A stretch of 64,000 nucleotides of DNA from Vicia villosa. Its lineage: Eukaryota > Streptophyta > Magnoliopsida > Fabales > Fabaceae. Location of the stretch: contig NC_081185.1 in NCBI RefSeq assembly GCF_029867415.1, forward strand, positions 138,596,157-138,660,156, read 5' to 3'. Below the pieces are notes generated by a model that saw nothing but the letters and a program-made list of their open reading frames with translations, did not search any database and was not told the origin of the DNA. Both the position numbers and the translations under genes were made by a program. Every line of letters begins with the position of its first letter. Within the stretch, counting starts at the first letter, position 1. This document shows, in pieces, positions 53,166-64,000 of the stretch.

Positions 53166-55690
53166 TAGTCGTTTATGAAACAGGTATCATTCAAAATAAA
53201 ATAAACTCAACCCTGAATTTGAAATTTGCGCGCCACCACCATTGTCATCTTCAACCTCAAGTTCTCAGATTTTGAATTTATGAACTTGCTCATTTCTCAA
53301 CCATTTGCAAAGATGTAAAGATGAAACTTGTTCTAAATTCACTCACGATTCTAAATATGTAACTATCATAAATTTATATCAACTATATCTAACTAATTTA
53401 CCAGAAATCGTGAAGAACCCTAAATTTTGAAAATCAAATTAAATGGCTATACTGAAAGATAAATGAATGATGATAGAGGGTTTTCAATCCTCTGATGATG
53501 CTTAACAAGATAGAATCGAGCTTTATCACAAAGAGTGCTTAAATTAAAGAGGTAGAGTTCAGAAACTTACCTCTGAAAATGGAGGTCGTGAGGATGATAG
53601 AGAGCACCTGGGCTTGTATGAATGATCCCAAAAGCTTCCTTGTGGTTCAGTGATGCTAACTGAATGCTTGTTGTAACCTCAATCCTCCTGAATTGTTCTA
53701 TGGACCTCCCTCGATTTGAGCTTCAAGTGAACATGGAGGGTGATGATTCTTGAGTTACAGATGAGCTGCAGCCATCTGAACAGCTTCACTACCTCCTATG
53801 GAACGTGCCTGAATGCTTGGCTTGATTGGAAACCTTCTGAATTGCACTATGGACCTCCAACTGCAACTGCTCCAAAGTGAGAGCAACGATGGTGTTCCTC
53901 CACTTACAGAAGTGATCCAGGTGCTTGGATCACCTCAAATGACCTCCCTTGAGATGTTAGAATGCTTACTTTTCAAAGATGAGCTCTGGTTTGAAGAAAA
54001 CGATTCTTCTTGCCAAAGAACTTTGAAAAACAATAAGCATGAGAAGAGAAAGAGAAAGCAAGGAATTGAGTTGCTTTGGTGTGTTTTCTGAATGAGAAAG
54101 AGGCCTCTATTTATAGGCAATTGGTTCAGAGCAATTGAACATAGTAAGCTTGCTTAGTGTAGTGAGTTTGGTTTCTTAGCCATGAAGAAATTCAAAGAAT
54201 ATCCCAAGTGCAATGATGAGCTCTTTGATACAACTCCCTAGCCATCGGTTTTGCTTGATCTTAGGGGACCAAATTGCTGCAGAAATGAGCTCCAATTGGT
54301 TGGGAGAAGATTCCTTTGATGAATCACCAATTTGTCATAAATTCAAAAATGCAATCATTACATAATCACATGCCTTTGTTTTTGGGAATCTTCTCTAATC
54401 CTTATGCAATGATGATTTTGGATGCATGGCATGTTTTCAGATGCATTAGAGGTCGTGTGGCATCACTTGGTGAAGCAAAATGCACAAAATTGCAAAGTTT
54501 CAAATTGTACATGACCTATAATTTCACTTCATGAGGCCAACTTTGAACAAGCATAACTCTTAGCTCAAAATGAATTTGGAGAAGGTTGAACATAATTTGG
54601 AAAGCCCTAAACATCTACTTCAAATCATTAGTTTGAAGTTTCTTCAGAATCCTTTGGCAAATTTGTGAAAAATGAGGCCAAAGTTGGAAGAAAACTAGGT
54701 TAAAACACTTAGAAAAATTTCTAAGTGTTTATGACCTAAAACTTCAAAATTTCCTAAACTCTTAAATGATTGATCTTTTGAAAAAAGTTCCTTTGTAAGA
54801 TGTTGTTTTATTTTGCAAGATCTACAACTTTCATGTTGGAAGTTTTTTGAGTTGTGTAGGTGAAATTTTGAGTTCTCACCATGCCTTAAAAAACACTAAT
54901 TCCCGACTTTTTGCTCCTTGATGAATTTCTTTGAATTTCTTTGGTCAAATGACTTCATTATCCATATATTGATGATATTGATCCTTGAAAGTCATGGTTT
55001 GACCAAAAATCTCAAAAGTCAATGGTGATCCCATACAATTGACTTTTTCCAAATAAGGTGAGATTTTGGACTTTTGTGTAGAATCAAGATCTTCTCCTCA
55101 AATGAAGGATGTAAATGGATTATATTGAGGTAGTAGAGATTCTTGAATCATGTCTTGAGTTTTGGATCCATGCCCTGATTAAAAAGTTAACTATCTTGGG
55201 GAATTAGGTCAAAAACCCTAATTGTCGACCAGAGGACAATGGTGACTGTAGACTTTGAATTGAGGTGTAATGTCCAGTGGATCTTGTCATATGAGTTATT
55301 TGAAGATGATTGATGTCTTTGAATGGTCCCCTAGGGCTTTTTAGGGTTTCCCAAAGGTGATCCCTGATTTTAGTCCTTGATAGGGCTCCAAACCCTAGTC
55401 TGTTGATCTGAGTAATTCTGTACTTAGATGACTGGGTGTCTAATCAATTGTAGGTGAAATAATGAAGCTATTGAGTCTCATGATTGTGTTAGAGACTAAT
55501 CCTCCTATTTGTTGATCCTTTGCCTGCGTTTTCTTGTCTTTGAACACCCTCGATTGAATGTCAGACTGCCCTGGTGTGGACCTCCGATTTTTTTTAATAC
55601 CGGGCCATACCTCTGATCTGTAGAGATACGTGAACTGACTCTTTTTTGTCGCTTAATGCTTTCGCATTTTTGAAAATATCACAGAGTCGC

Positions 55691-58600
55691 CACCGACCTT
55701 TTATTTTATCCAATTAAGGAAAGGTTTATAAAAGAAACAGAAAAAAGACCTTTAAGAAATTCTGGGTAAGGGGGTAGGTTATACAAAGGGAAGGTGTTAG
55801 CACCCTTTGTATCCATGGTTATCCATGGGCTCTTAAGTTTGCTTAGCTCATTTGTTTTTCGATCACTTTTCAATTGCTCTGAAATTGCTCATATGTGGTT
55901 TCAAATACTTTTGTAATTTGAATTTTGTAATGATCCGTGTGTGGATGTATACAAAATGCTTGTTTATATTTCGAAAGATGTTTTGAAAAGAACGCTAACT
56001 TTGTAATAATCCGTGTTTGGATGTATACAAAGTATTGTCTTTTTTTGAAAGTTTTGAAAAATCAACAGTGTATGAGAATTTTGTTTGTTTTGATTTGAGC
56101 AAGCAAACTAGGAGGTCTACCCTGAGTTGTAAGGTCTTTATCCTATTTCCTTTAAAAATCTATCCTTTCATCGGATATAAAAGCAAGGTTCGATTTTGTA
56201 CTCAAAACAGTGGAATTTTGACTTTGATTTTGAAAGATTGTGAAAAAGGATTACCTGAAGAGGTGCAAATGTGATTGTGATTGGATTCAGATATTTATCT
56301 GTGAAGTTAGTGATCTAACGGTTCAATTTTATCTTTGACATACACGCAGTTTATACGTGCTGGAAATTAAAATGCGGAAATGTAAAGTGCGGAAAGTAAA
56401 TCTACGCTATTACATCGATTGTGCAGGAAATGTAAACTAGCCTATTTACATGAATTTGACATCCTATACATTTATCTAGGAATTTAAATTGCAAGAAAAA
56501 TAAAAGGCATGTTTTTGGACTTTTTATGATTTATTTTAATTATAATTAATGCATGATTAATTAAATTAAAATGAAGAAAAAAGATGAAAATAGATTTAAA
56601 CCTAGAAATTAAGTTTAAAATATGTACAAAATATTTGTCAATTAATTTTAAAACAAAACTAATTTTTTTGGATTTTTTGAAATTGATTTGAAGTTGATTT
56701 AAGTTAATTAAAACATAATTATGCAAATAATTATACAAATAATTAAAACTTAAAGATAAAATTATTCAAAATATGTACAAAATTAGTTTATAATATATAA
56801 ACAATATTTAATACAAAGAACAATTTTTTTTATGATTTTTTGATTGGTTGGAATAATTAAAAAGCAAATATATAAATATATACTAATTAATTATGCAAAA
56901 TATTGAAATTTTGAAGAAAATAAAATATTTTTATTTCAGAAAATAATATATTATTTTAGAAGTCTAAAAATATTTTTTGTGTATTTTTTGGATTTTTAAA
57001 ACTATTTTTAATTAATTTAACAAAGAAATTAAAATAAAAATAGAAAATAAAATAGAAATAAAGGATACTGATCCTGTGTGGTTGTTTGTGAGGGAGCATG
57101 GTGTGCATGCGTGATCTGGAGCGTTGGATGAGTCATAAATGAGATCAGATGGTCCAGATGGTGAGGGAACATCACTTATGACACGCCTGCAAAACACTGA
57201 AACCAAGGGTTATATTCAAAAAAGCGCGCGCGTCAGAACCAATAGGGGGGGGGACACGTCTTCGTCTTCAACCTTCAGACAAGACTTTTAATAGCGCTTT
57301 CTTACCAAAAGCGCTGTAATTGGTTACTTACTAAACCTGCAAAATAGCGAATAGGGTCAAACGCACACATACATTTAGCGCGATGGTACCATTCAATTCG
57401 TTTTGTCCATACGAATCTAATGGTGCTATTTAGAACTTCTAATTTTGCCTAATTTGGAAAGCCCTAAATTTGAAGCTATGAACCCTAAAATGGTAGTTTC
57501 GTTTATACGTGTCCAAACTTCAATTAAGTTTCCAGAAATGATCTACACCTCAAACCAAACTCAATAGTATGTCTACATCTTGTTAAACATGTGTGAATAA
57601 CCAGATACGAATTGATTTTAGTTTGAACAAATTTTGACCTGTGTAGCTCGATTCAGTGAGCTTCAAGGCTTGTAATTGATTGAGATAGTTTCAGTGATGT
57701 TTAAGGAAGGTGTATGAATGCTTAGTTTGTATTGAAATGGACTGAAATTACAAATTCGAATTTGAGTTTTTCTTTGAATTTTTTGAAGTGATTACAAGTG
57801 TTATATGCTATGCTATGCTTCTGAATTCGTGTCCTCTTCTTTGCTGAACTAAGATAGCTTATTTATAAGCTATGTGTGCTTAGAAATGAAGCTAAGATGT
57901 GTCTTAGTTGCCTTTGTTGAAACTTTGCATTTTTTAATGTAAAAAAGCTTGAATTCTTGACCAAGTCATCTTGCCTTCAATGCACCTGCCTTGCCCTTCA
58001 ATTCTCTGCAGAAAGATGAAGATTCTTTGAGGTGAGTCATGCTTGATTTGTAAGCTAACCTTTATCCATGCATTTTCCTTTTAATTTTAATCTTAAAGTA
58101 AGATAAAATCATGCAAAAATGGATAAAAAAAGGTATGGGCTTAGTCTTGGTCGTGGGAGGCCCATAGTAACATGGAAATGATGTTTGAATGCTGAAAACT
58201 TGGCCCCATTTGGAAAAAATACATTTTTGAGCAATGTTGATTTTATGCATTTTACCAAAATTTAGCCAACTTCAACAAGGTGTAAATCCTTCAATTTTTG
58301 TCATATGAAGGAGATCTTGCACTTTTTGGAAACCTCAAAGAGTCCTCTAACCAATGTCTTTGGTCTCATGTCAAAATGATTTTTGAAGCTCCTTGTGTGT
58401 CCTTTTGAAAAAAGTGTCTTTTTGTTGACTTTGAAAATGACCTATAATGTCTTTGATCATATTTTTCAAATGGTGAATCCAATGACCATGGGATCAATGG
58501 CATTTGAAAGATAATTGAATTTCCTTCAAAACAAGCTTTGGTTTGAATTTTTTGGATGAAGGATGAGAGAGTTATGATCAGTCAAAGTTGAGTTGACTTT

Positions 58601-60270
58601 TCAGGCAAAAACCCTAATTTTGAATCTTAGGGTTTTGTTGATTTTTTATCTTTCTTTGATGAATTATGATCATCCAATGATCAAATGATGAATCCTTTGA
58701 CAAAATATGGACTTTGACAAAAAATTTGATTTTTGACTGTCTGTTGACTTTTTTGGTCAAACGGGTCGTCTGTTGACTGTTTGAGCTGCTGACGGTGCGT
58801 CTGAGTGAATTGAAGTTTGAAAATTTGTATGATGGTACTTTGAGATATATGGATGTGTATGAAATCCATTTGAGCTCTCAAAAACTTGTTGCTCCTGTAA
58901 AAACAAGAAAAACCCTGATTAGGGACTGTTTGTGTAGGAGACAGTTAAGCGTACCTGATTTTTGTGCAGTGTTGAGTCTCTGCTAATCATGTGATATTCA
59001 GAAGACTTCTTGAACAAAAATCTTGGAATTTTGAATTGTGAAAGATTGATTTGATTGATGGCACAAAACACTGAGAATTGTACTGCCAGCAGTTTGGCTG
59101 TCGACTAACTGTTCAGGTATTGACGTAGTAGTTAGAGTGAAAAATCAACAGTCAAAGTTAATTTTCTTTTTTTGTTGTTTTTGTTTTATGTTTTATGTGA
59201 AAAATGAAAGTTTATTTACATGACTTGTTAGAAAAACACAGACATAATAAATAACTAATATTTACGGTATGCGGGCAAAATTACCGATAATAACCCTGAA
59301 AATCATTTAATGCACAGAAATAGGAATATTTGACTGGCAGAAAACACACAAAATATTATCTTAGTAATTAAGCAATATTATGACAAATAATACAACATTT
59401 AATACTGACAGTACAAATATCACATACTATATTGAACAGTACGACGAATAAACGGTACATTTAAGAAATAAGAAATACGGCAAATTTTAAGAATGACGAT
59501 TAATGACCCATGCTATGAATAATAACATGTAGATGATTGGGAGTGCAACAATTGCAGGTCCACACTCCTCAGGACTGTGCAGGCAGAAGAAAGTCATGAT
59601 CACCGTAGCAATGGTGATGACTGTAAGAAACAGTGTCTCTATCCACTTTGCCATTCTTGTCAGGGAAGAAGAGAAAATAGATATGAGATAGGAATTTGAA
59701 ATATGAGTTGGAATTTGATGTGAGATTTTATGGAAGAAAATGAGAGGTATTTATAGAATGGAAAGAAGGAAAGAGACGTTGGGGAATGATGTGATTCCGT
59801 ACAAAAGGAAAATTTGAGTGGAAGTAAGATTTGAAAGAAAGTGTATGATAGTGTTGGAAAAAGGAGAGATTTGATTTTTGAAAAAGAGATTTGAAAAGAT
59901 TTTTGCAAATATTGGAATATAGTACAAAAATTAGTGGGAAACAAAAGATAGTAATAATCTACTTGTTACCAGTACAGTCTGAGTTTCCTGATTCTGCGCC
60001 TGCAAAAAGATTTAACTCTGTACCAATTGTGTCAGTACCATTTATCTGTAAATAAATAAATAGCATGTGTGAAGTAATACACAGTATTTGGTGTTTGCGT
60101 AAGAATAAATTCAACTGCAAGCCAAATTACTGTATAAGAAAGATTCTAAAAACTAAGTATTTCATATGTCAGGATATTTGTTGAAATAAAAATCCATGAT
60201 TATATGAGACCCTTAATTTTTAGATTGGAGTTTTCTTGAAAAATATGTGGGCAAATTTTGGGGTATAACA
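55691..60270 (-). mobile_element. Ogre-type 3' LTR
   Basis: On minus the LTR begins TGTTATACCCCAAAATTTGC at 60270, preceded by the purine-rich AATAGGGGCAAC, and extends to about 55691, some 4.6 kb. Very long AT-rich LTRs are typical of Ogre elements. The pol ORF of the same strand lies upstream at 62443-64000, so this is the 3' LTR. The inside is non-coding: a hairpin AGCGCTTT...AAAGCGCT lies at 57290-57317, and TTTGTAAT(G/A)ATCCGTGT with GGATGTATACAAA occurs twice (55926 and 56000). The low-coordinate edge is an estimate. Confidence 0.6.
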
Positions 60271-62442
60271 GTTGCCCCTATTCAATCTTCTTAAACCTGA
60301 AGAGATTGTATGAAATCTGAAGGTAGAAGATGATTGAATATTTAGATGCCCTGAAAATTTGCACTTACCTTGATCAGAAGAGATGTTGGAAGTGGCATTT
60401 GAATGTCGTCTGCGAAATGTTGTTGGCAGATTGAAACATTACCTGAGATGGGCTTTCAGATGCCACCTGGTGAATGGGTTGATGGTTTGTTCATCAGAAT
60501 GAATCCATTGATTATATCTTGATGAAGGATTTGAAAGTCTTTGTGTTGACTGTTTCGGAACCGTCCAAGGTTACCGCTTTAAGTCTTGGAGGATGATTGC
60601 TACGGAACTTGTCCAAAGTTTTTTGCTTTAGATTTTGAAAGTTGATCATTGTGGAACCGTTTGAGGTATCAGCTTTAGATCTTTGATGTTAGATCATTCT
60701 GGAACCGTCTGAGGTATCGCTTTAGATCTGCAATGTTAGATCGTTTTGGAACCGTCTGAGGTATCGCTTTAGATCTGCAATGTTAGATCGTTTTGGAACC
60801 GTCTGAGGTATCGCTTTAGATCTGCAATGTTAGATCGTTTTGGAACCGTCTGAGGTATCGCTTTAGATCTGCAATGTTAGATCGTTTTGGAACCGTCTGA
60901 GGTATCGCTTTAGATCTGCAATGTTAGATCGTTTTGGAACCGTCTGAGGTATCGCTTTAGATCTGCAATGTTAGATCGTTTTGGAACCGTCTGAGGTATC
61001 GCTTTAGATCTGCAATGTTAGATCGTTTTGGAACCGTCTGAGGTATCGCTTTAGATCTGCAATGTTAGATCGTTTTGGAACCGTCTGAGGTATCGCTTTA
61101 GATCTGCAATGTTAGATCGTTTTGGAACCGTCTGAGGTATCAACTTTGATCTGTGATGCTTGTTTTTGAGTTGGTAAGTGATCAGAATGAATCTTCGGCT
61201 TGATTATATCTGAGAGAACCGTTCATGGAATTCAGGTGAACACGGCATGTGATTGAGAACATCTTTGTTGAAGATATCCGTCTACCTGAAAAATCAAGTT
61301 AGTGATATGCAATGTTTATGATGCATGTAAATGTGAGATATTCCCGGAGAAATATGCATGTTATGCTGTGTATGAACATGCGTATGCATGATGTATGATG
61401 TATGATGTATGAATATGTGAATGTATGAATGTATGAATGTATGAATGTATGAATGTGATGTCAAGCTTCTAATTGGAAAAATAAATTCCCACTAGTCAGC
61501 TGGACATGAATGTATTGTGATCGTTGATGATCTTTTGTCTTGCTTGAGTACCCTCGTCTGGGGAAATTCTTTGAGAACCCGGGTATCCCGTTGAAGGATC
61601 TTTGACTACTGCTTGGGGAACCAAAGGTAACTGGAAGTTCTGATGCCCTTTCAAATGGGAATGAGGAAGATGCATAATCCTCCGATGCACTATCTGACCA
61701 AGTCCGGGTGCGGGGATCACATCTTCTGAAGATAGTAATCTGGAACAGCCCTGCTGGGGAATAAGACTTCTTTTGAAGAGAAAATCTTTTTGAGGAATTT
61801 GCTGAGAAATGCGTTTCTCTTGGTGATTTCCTTCTGATGGAATGATGTCCAGATGATCGGGACATTTCCTGAATGCCATTCCTGTTTTTCCTGGTAAACA
61901 TCAATCATATTCAAATGCATATGTTCATTCAAAATTATCATTGGGATGCTTACGTATTTAAACAGAAGAAATGAAAATAGTGATTTTTGAAAGAGCTGCA
62001 TTGAAAAGATCCATGATAGGCGGGTTAGCACAGGGAGACAACAATCCTAGAAGTAGGAAACTGTCAAAAAGTTTTGGAAAATATTTATAGAGATAAATAG
62101 CTATGTGAAAATGATCCAGTCAAGTTTCAACTCTGCTATTGCCAATCTGTCTTCGAGCATCTCATCCCTCACTTGTTGGAAGAAAGTGATTAGACTGATT
62201 GGTGTCTTTGAGGTGTTGAATCTTGATGGTGAGTAGGCAGCTGAACGGAACACAGTTGTATGCTTCATTCCCTAACTTTTGCCTAGGCCGCCCTTTCAGG
62301 TTTTCAGCCTACCGGGATTTTTTGTTTAGTCTCTAATTTTTGCCTGGACCGCCCTTTCGGGTTTTCAATCCACCGAGACGCTCATTTTTGCCTAAGTTGC
62401 CCTTTCAGGTTTTCAACTTAGCGAGCTTCTTTTTTTTTCTTT
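60271..62442 (-). other. Ogre 3' untranslated region
   Basis: This is the region between pol and the 3' LTR. It has no supportable gene; the overlapping frames of 104-147 codons at 61461-62031 show no motif. It contains the 47-bp minisatellite, a GTATGAAT microsatellite (61380-61455) and three copies of a unit of about 60 bp just after the pol stop (62270-62420: TTTTTGCCTA or TTTTTGCCTG, then GCCCTTTCAGGTTTTCA). Variable, repeat-rich 3' UTRs are known for Ogre and related elements. Confidence 0.65.
60640..61160. repeat. 47-bp minisatellite in the Ogre 3' UTR
   Basis: The unit GATCGTTTTGGAACCGTCTG...CAATGTTA repeats every 47 bases from 60739 to 61115, with eight full copies that look identical and diverged copies on both sides (from about 60545). 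The identity of the central copies against the decayed edges points to recent expansion. Confidence 0.95.
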
Positions 62443-64000
62443 TTAAGAGAAGTATTTTTTGACTATGTCAGCATTCACAGGGTGTGGGAAATCCTCGCCA
62501 TCCATGGTGGTAAGCAACATGGCGCCGCCGGAGAATATTTTCTTGATTATGAATGGTCCCTCGTAGGTGGGAGTCCATTTGCCTCTGGGATCACCTTGTG
62601 GTAAGATGATGCGTTTGACAACCAAGCCACCAGTTTGGTATGCTTGACTTTTGACTTTTTTGTTGAAGGCTTTGATCATACGCTTTTGGTATAGCTGACC
62701 ATGACAAATAGCTGCGAGCCTTTTCTCATCAATCAAGTTTATCTGGTCCAACCGTGTTTGAATCCAATCGTCTTCGTCTAGATTGGCTTCTTTCATAATC
62801 CTTAGGGAAGGAATCTGAATTTCAATTGGAAGAACTGCCTCCATACCATAGACTAAGGAAAATGGAGTTGCCCCTGTTGAAGTACGCGCAGATGTGCGAT
62901 AACCATGAAGAGCAAAAGGCAACATCTCATGCCAGTCTTTGTAGGTTACTGTCATTTTTTGTATGATTTTCTTGATGTTCTTGTTGGCAGCTTCCACCGC
63001 GCCGTTCATCTTTGGTCGATATGGAGAGGAATTATGATGTTTGATCTTGAACTGTGTGCAAAGTTCAGTAATCATTCTGTTGTTCAGATTTGTGCCATTG
63101 TCCGTGATAATCCGTTCAGGGATGCCATACCGACAAATGAGATTGTATTTGATGAACCGGGCTACCACATTTTTGGTGACAGAAGCAAATGAAGCTGCTT
63201 CTACCCACTTTGTGAAGTAGTCAATAGCGACCAGGATAAAGCGATGTCCGTTGGAGGCAGTAGGTTTGATTTCTCCAATCATATCAATACCCCACATTGC
63301 AAAAGGCCAAGGAGCCGTCAGGACGCTTAATGGAACTGGAGGTACATGTACTTTGTCAGCGTATATCTGGCATTTGTGACATGTTCGGGAGTGACGATGG
63401 CAGTCTGTTTCCATGGTAGACCAGTAATAACCTGCTCTAAGGATCTTTTTAGCCATTGTATGTCCACTGGAATGAGTACCGAAGGCACCATTGTGTATTT
63501 CTTCCATGATCTGTTCTGCTTCCTTCTTGTTTACACAGCGAAGTAAAGTCGAGTCATGGTTGCGTTTGTATAGGGTTCCATTGCTTAGAAAGAATTTGGC
63601 AGCAAATCTCCTTAGAAAATTTCTGTCATTAATGGATGCCCCTTCAGGGTACTCCTGAGCTTCGAGATATCTTTTTACCTCATGGAACCATGGTTTTTCC
63701 TCGGTTCCTTCGGTATTGATCTCATTGCAATAGGATGGTTCATCTTGCCTGTAGATGGTGATCATAGGTGCCTCGTTGTCCCACCTGACTTTGAACATGG
63801 ATGACATGGTAGCTAAAGCGTCAGCTAGTTGATTTTCCTCGCGTGGGATGTGTTCGAAAGTGATTTCTTCGAAGTAAGGAATCAAACTCAGCACATATTC
63901 TTTGTAAGGAATTAGATTCGGGTGCTTCGTGTCCCATTCCCCTTTGACTTGGTAGATTACCAAGGCCGAGTCTCCGTAGACTTCTAGGAATTTGATTCTT
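62443..64000 (-). CDS. Ogre-type Ty3/gypsy pol, RNase H end and integrase (partial)
   Basis: The frame is open from the window edge to a stop at 62443, unbroken over 519 codons. It begins in RNase H (KFLEVYGDSALVIYQVKGEW, REENQLADALA). The integrase then follows: zinc HX3H (GTHSSGH) and CX2C (TCHKC); core Asp in WGIDMIG (about 63285-63283), Asp in IITDNGTN (about 63102-63100), and Glu in NGAVEAANK (about 62994-62992), with 35 residues between the last two. The chromatin-facing C-terminal region ends NADIVKKYFS. All three catalytic residues are kept, so the element may be young. RT, protease and gag lie beyond the window. The apparent first codon TTG at 63963 is not a start. Confidence 0.92.
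   Translation of the reverse strand, partial: RIKFLEVYGDSALVIYQVKGEWDTKHPNLIPYKEYVLSLIPYFEEITFEHIPREENQLADALATMSSMFKVRWDNEAPMITIYRQDEPSYCNEINTEGTEEKPWFHEVKRYLEAQEYPEGASINDRNFLRRFAAKFFLSNGTLYKRNHDSTLLRCVNKKEAEQIMEEIHNGAFGTHSSGHTMAKKILRAGYYWSTMETDCHRHSRTCHKCQIYADKVHVPPVPLSVLTAPWPFAMWGIDMIGEIKPTASNGHRFILVAIDYFTKWVEAASFASVTKNVVARFIKYNLICRYGIPERIITDNGTNLNNRMITELCTQFKIKHHNSSPYRPKMNGAVEAANKNIKKIIQKMTVTYKDWHEMLPFALHGYRTSARTSTGATPFSLVYGMEAVLPIEIQIPSLRIMKEANLDEDDWIQTRLDQINLIDEKRLAAICHGQLYQKRMIKAFNKKVKSQAYQTGGLVVKRIILPQGDPRGKWTPTYEGPFIIKKIFSGGAMLLTTMDGEDFPHPVNADIVKKYFS

Larger units (their letters stand above)
49373..55690 (-). mobile_element. Ogre/Tat-type LTR or leader block, left
   Basis: This is non-coding, minus-oriented sequence. 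At 49560-49650 the words GAAATTCTGGAGTCTGGGGG and GGTTATACATAGGGAAG parallel 55765-55810 (AAATTCTGGGTAAGGGGGTA and GGTTATACAAAGGGAAGG), so two related LTR-type ends are present. GGTGGCGACTCTGTGATA at about 55672-55690 on minus fits an LTR end and tRNA-Arg-type PBS. Within lie phrase repeats (49910-52350) and two tRNA-like stretches (52930-53170). I cannot fix the element limits. The block interrupts the MULE-like element at 49372. Confidence 0.55.

Noticed and set aside
61461..62031. Overlapping frames of 104-147 codons after the Ogre pol
   Set aside because: They overlap in different frames, lack motifs, and sit in the known non-coding 3' UTR position; an Ogre accessory ORF is normally 5' of gag.

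Overview
This is plant nuclear DNA, almost certainly from a legume of the inverted-repeat-lacking clade; a Vicia, Pisum, Lathyrus or Lens-like large genome fits best. Two things point there. The window carries a small dispersed family of two-exon genes for nodule-specific cysteine-rich (NCR) peptides, which mark that clade. It also ends in a Ty3/gypsy element with the very long, AT-rich LTRs and tandem-repeat-bearing 3' untranslated region typical of Ogre/Tat elements. There is no bacterial, organellar or viral gene content, and most of the 64 kb is transposon sequence nested in transposon sequence.

Layout. 1-1112: 3' part of a non-autonomous Helitron, ending CTAG exactly inside an old NCR copy whose 3' remnant is 1113-1398. 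1404-7450: CACTA-like ends, a decayed Copia (LTR and gag), a minus-strand gypsy-type ORF remnant, an unassigned repeat with a cluster of ACGCGT words, and an Ogre-like LTR end. 8307-8607: NCR gene 1. 9014-9296: Stowaway MITE. 9419-10841: Copia LTR fragment and a second gypsy-type ORF remnant. 10842-21290: SIRE/Maximus-type Copia, split by a young LARD-like element (14205-20041) with equal-length LTRs and a perfect 5-bp target duplication. 21430-22294: LINE reverse transcriptase remnant. 22295-25977: minus-strand Copia with a lost RT active-site Tyr and integrase Glu. 25978-29080: LTR-like repeat holding a 1587-bp MULE (26213-27799) with a perfect 9-bp target duplication and tRNA-like sequence in both TIRs. 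29477-29749: NCR gene 2. 30687-33868: MULE-like element carrying a broken plant-mobile-domain (PMD) gene. 35144-36488: hAT-like element with an LTR inside. 36690-40500: nested Copia remnants and a Stowaway MITE. 40960-41465: LINE remnant. 42180-42482: NCR gene 3, whose last codons come from a Copia LTR that starts at 42445. 43343-49372: a larger MULE-like element with a PMD gene, two small unknown genes and the 5' part of a MURA-type transposase gene. 49373-64000: Ogre-type LTR blocks, a 47-bp minisatellite and the pol 3' end, all minus strand.

How the parts relate. The only host genes seen are the NCR genes. They share promoter and 3' sequence, so they are copies of one ancestral unit pushed 7 to 21 kb apart by insertions. 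The most unusual locus is the element at 43.3-49.4 kb. Its four genes each have a TATA box. Two different minisatellites (45 bp and 103 bp) sit directly upstream of the PMD and transposase genes and share the 16-bp core GGTGGGGACGAGATTC. Both PMD elements also carry clusters of short near-perfect palindromes, with a different core in each, near their ends. All similarity calls were made by eye from the sequence and from remembered family features; no alignment or search was run.
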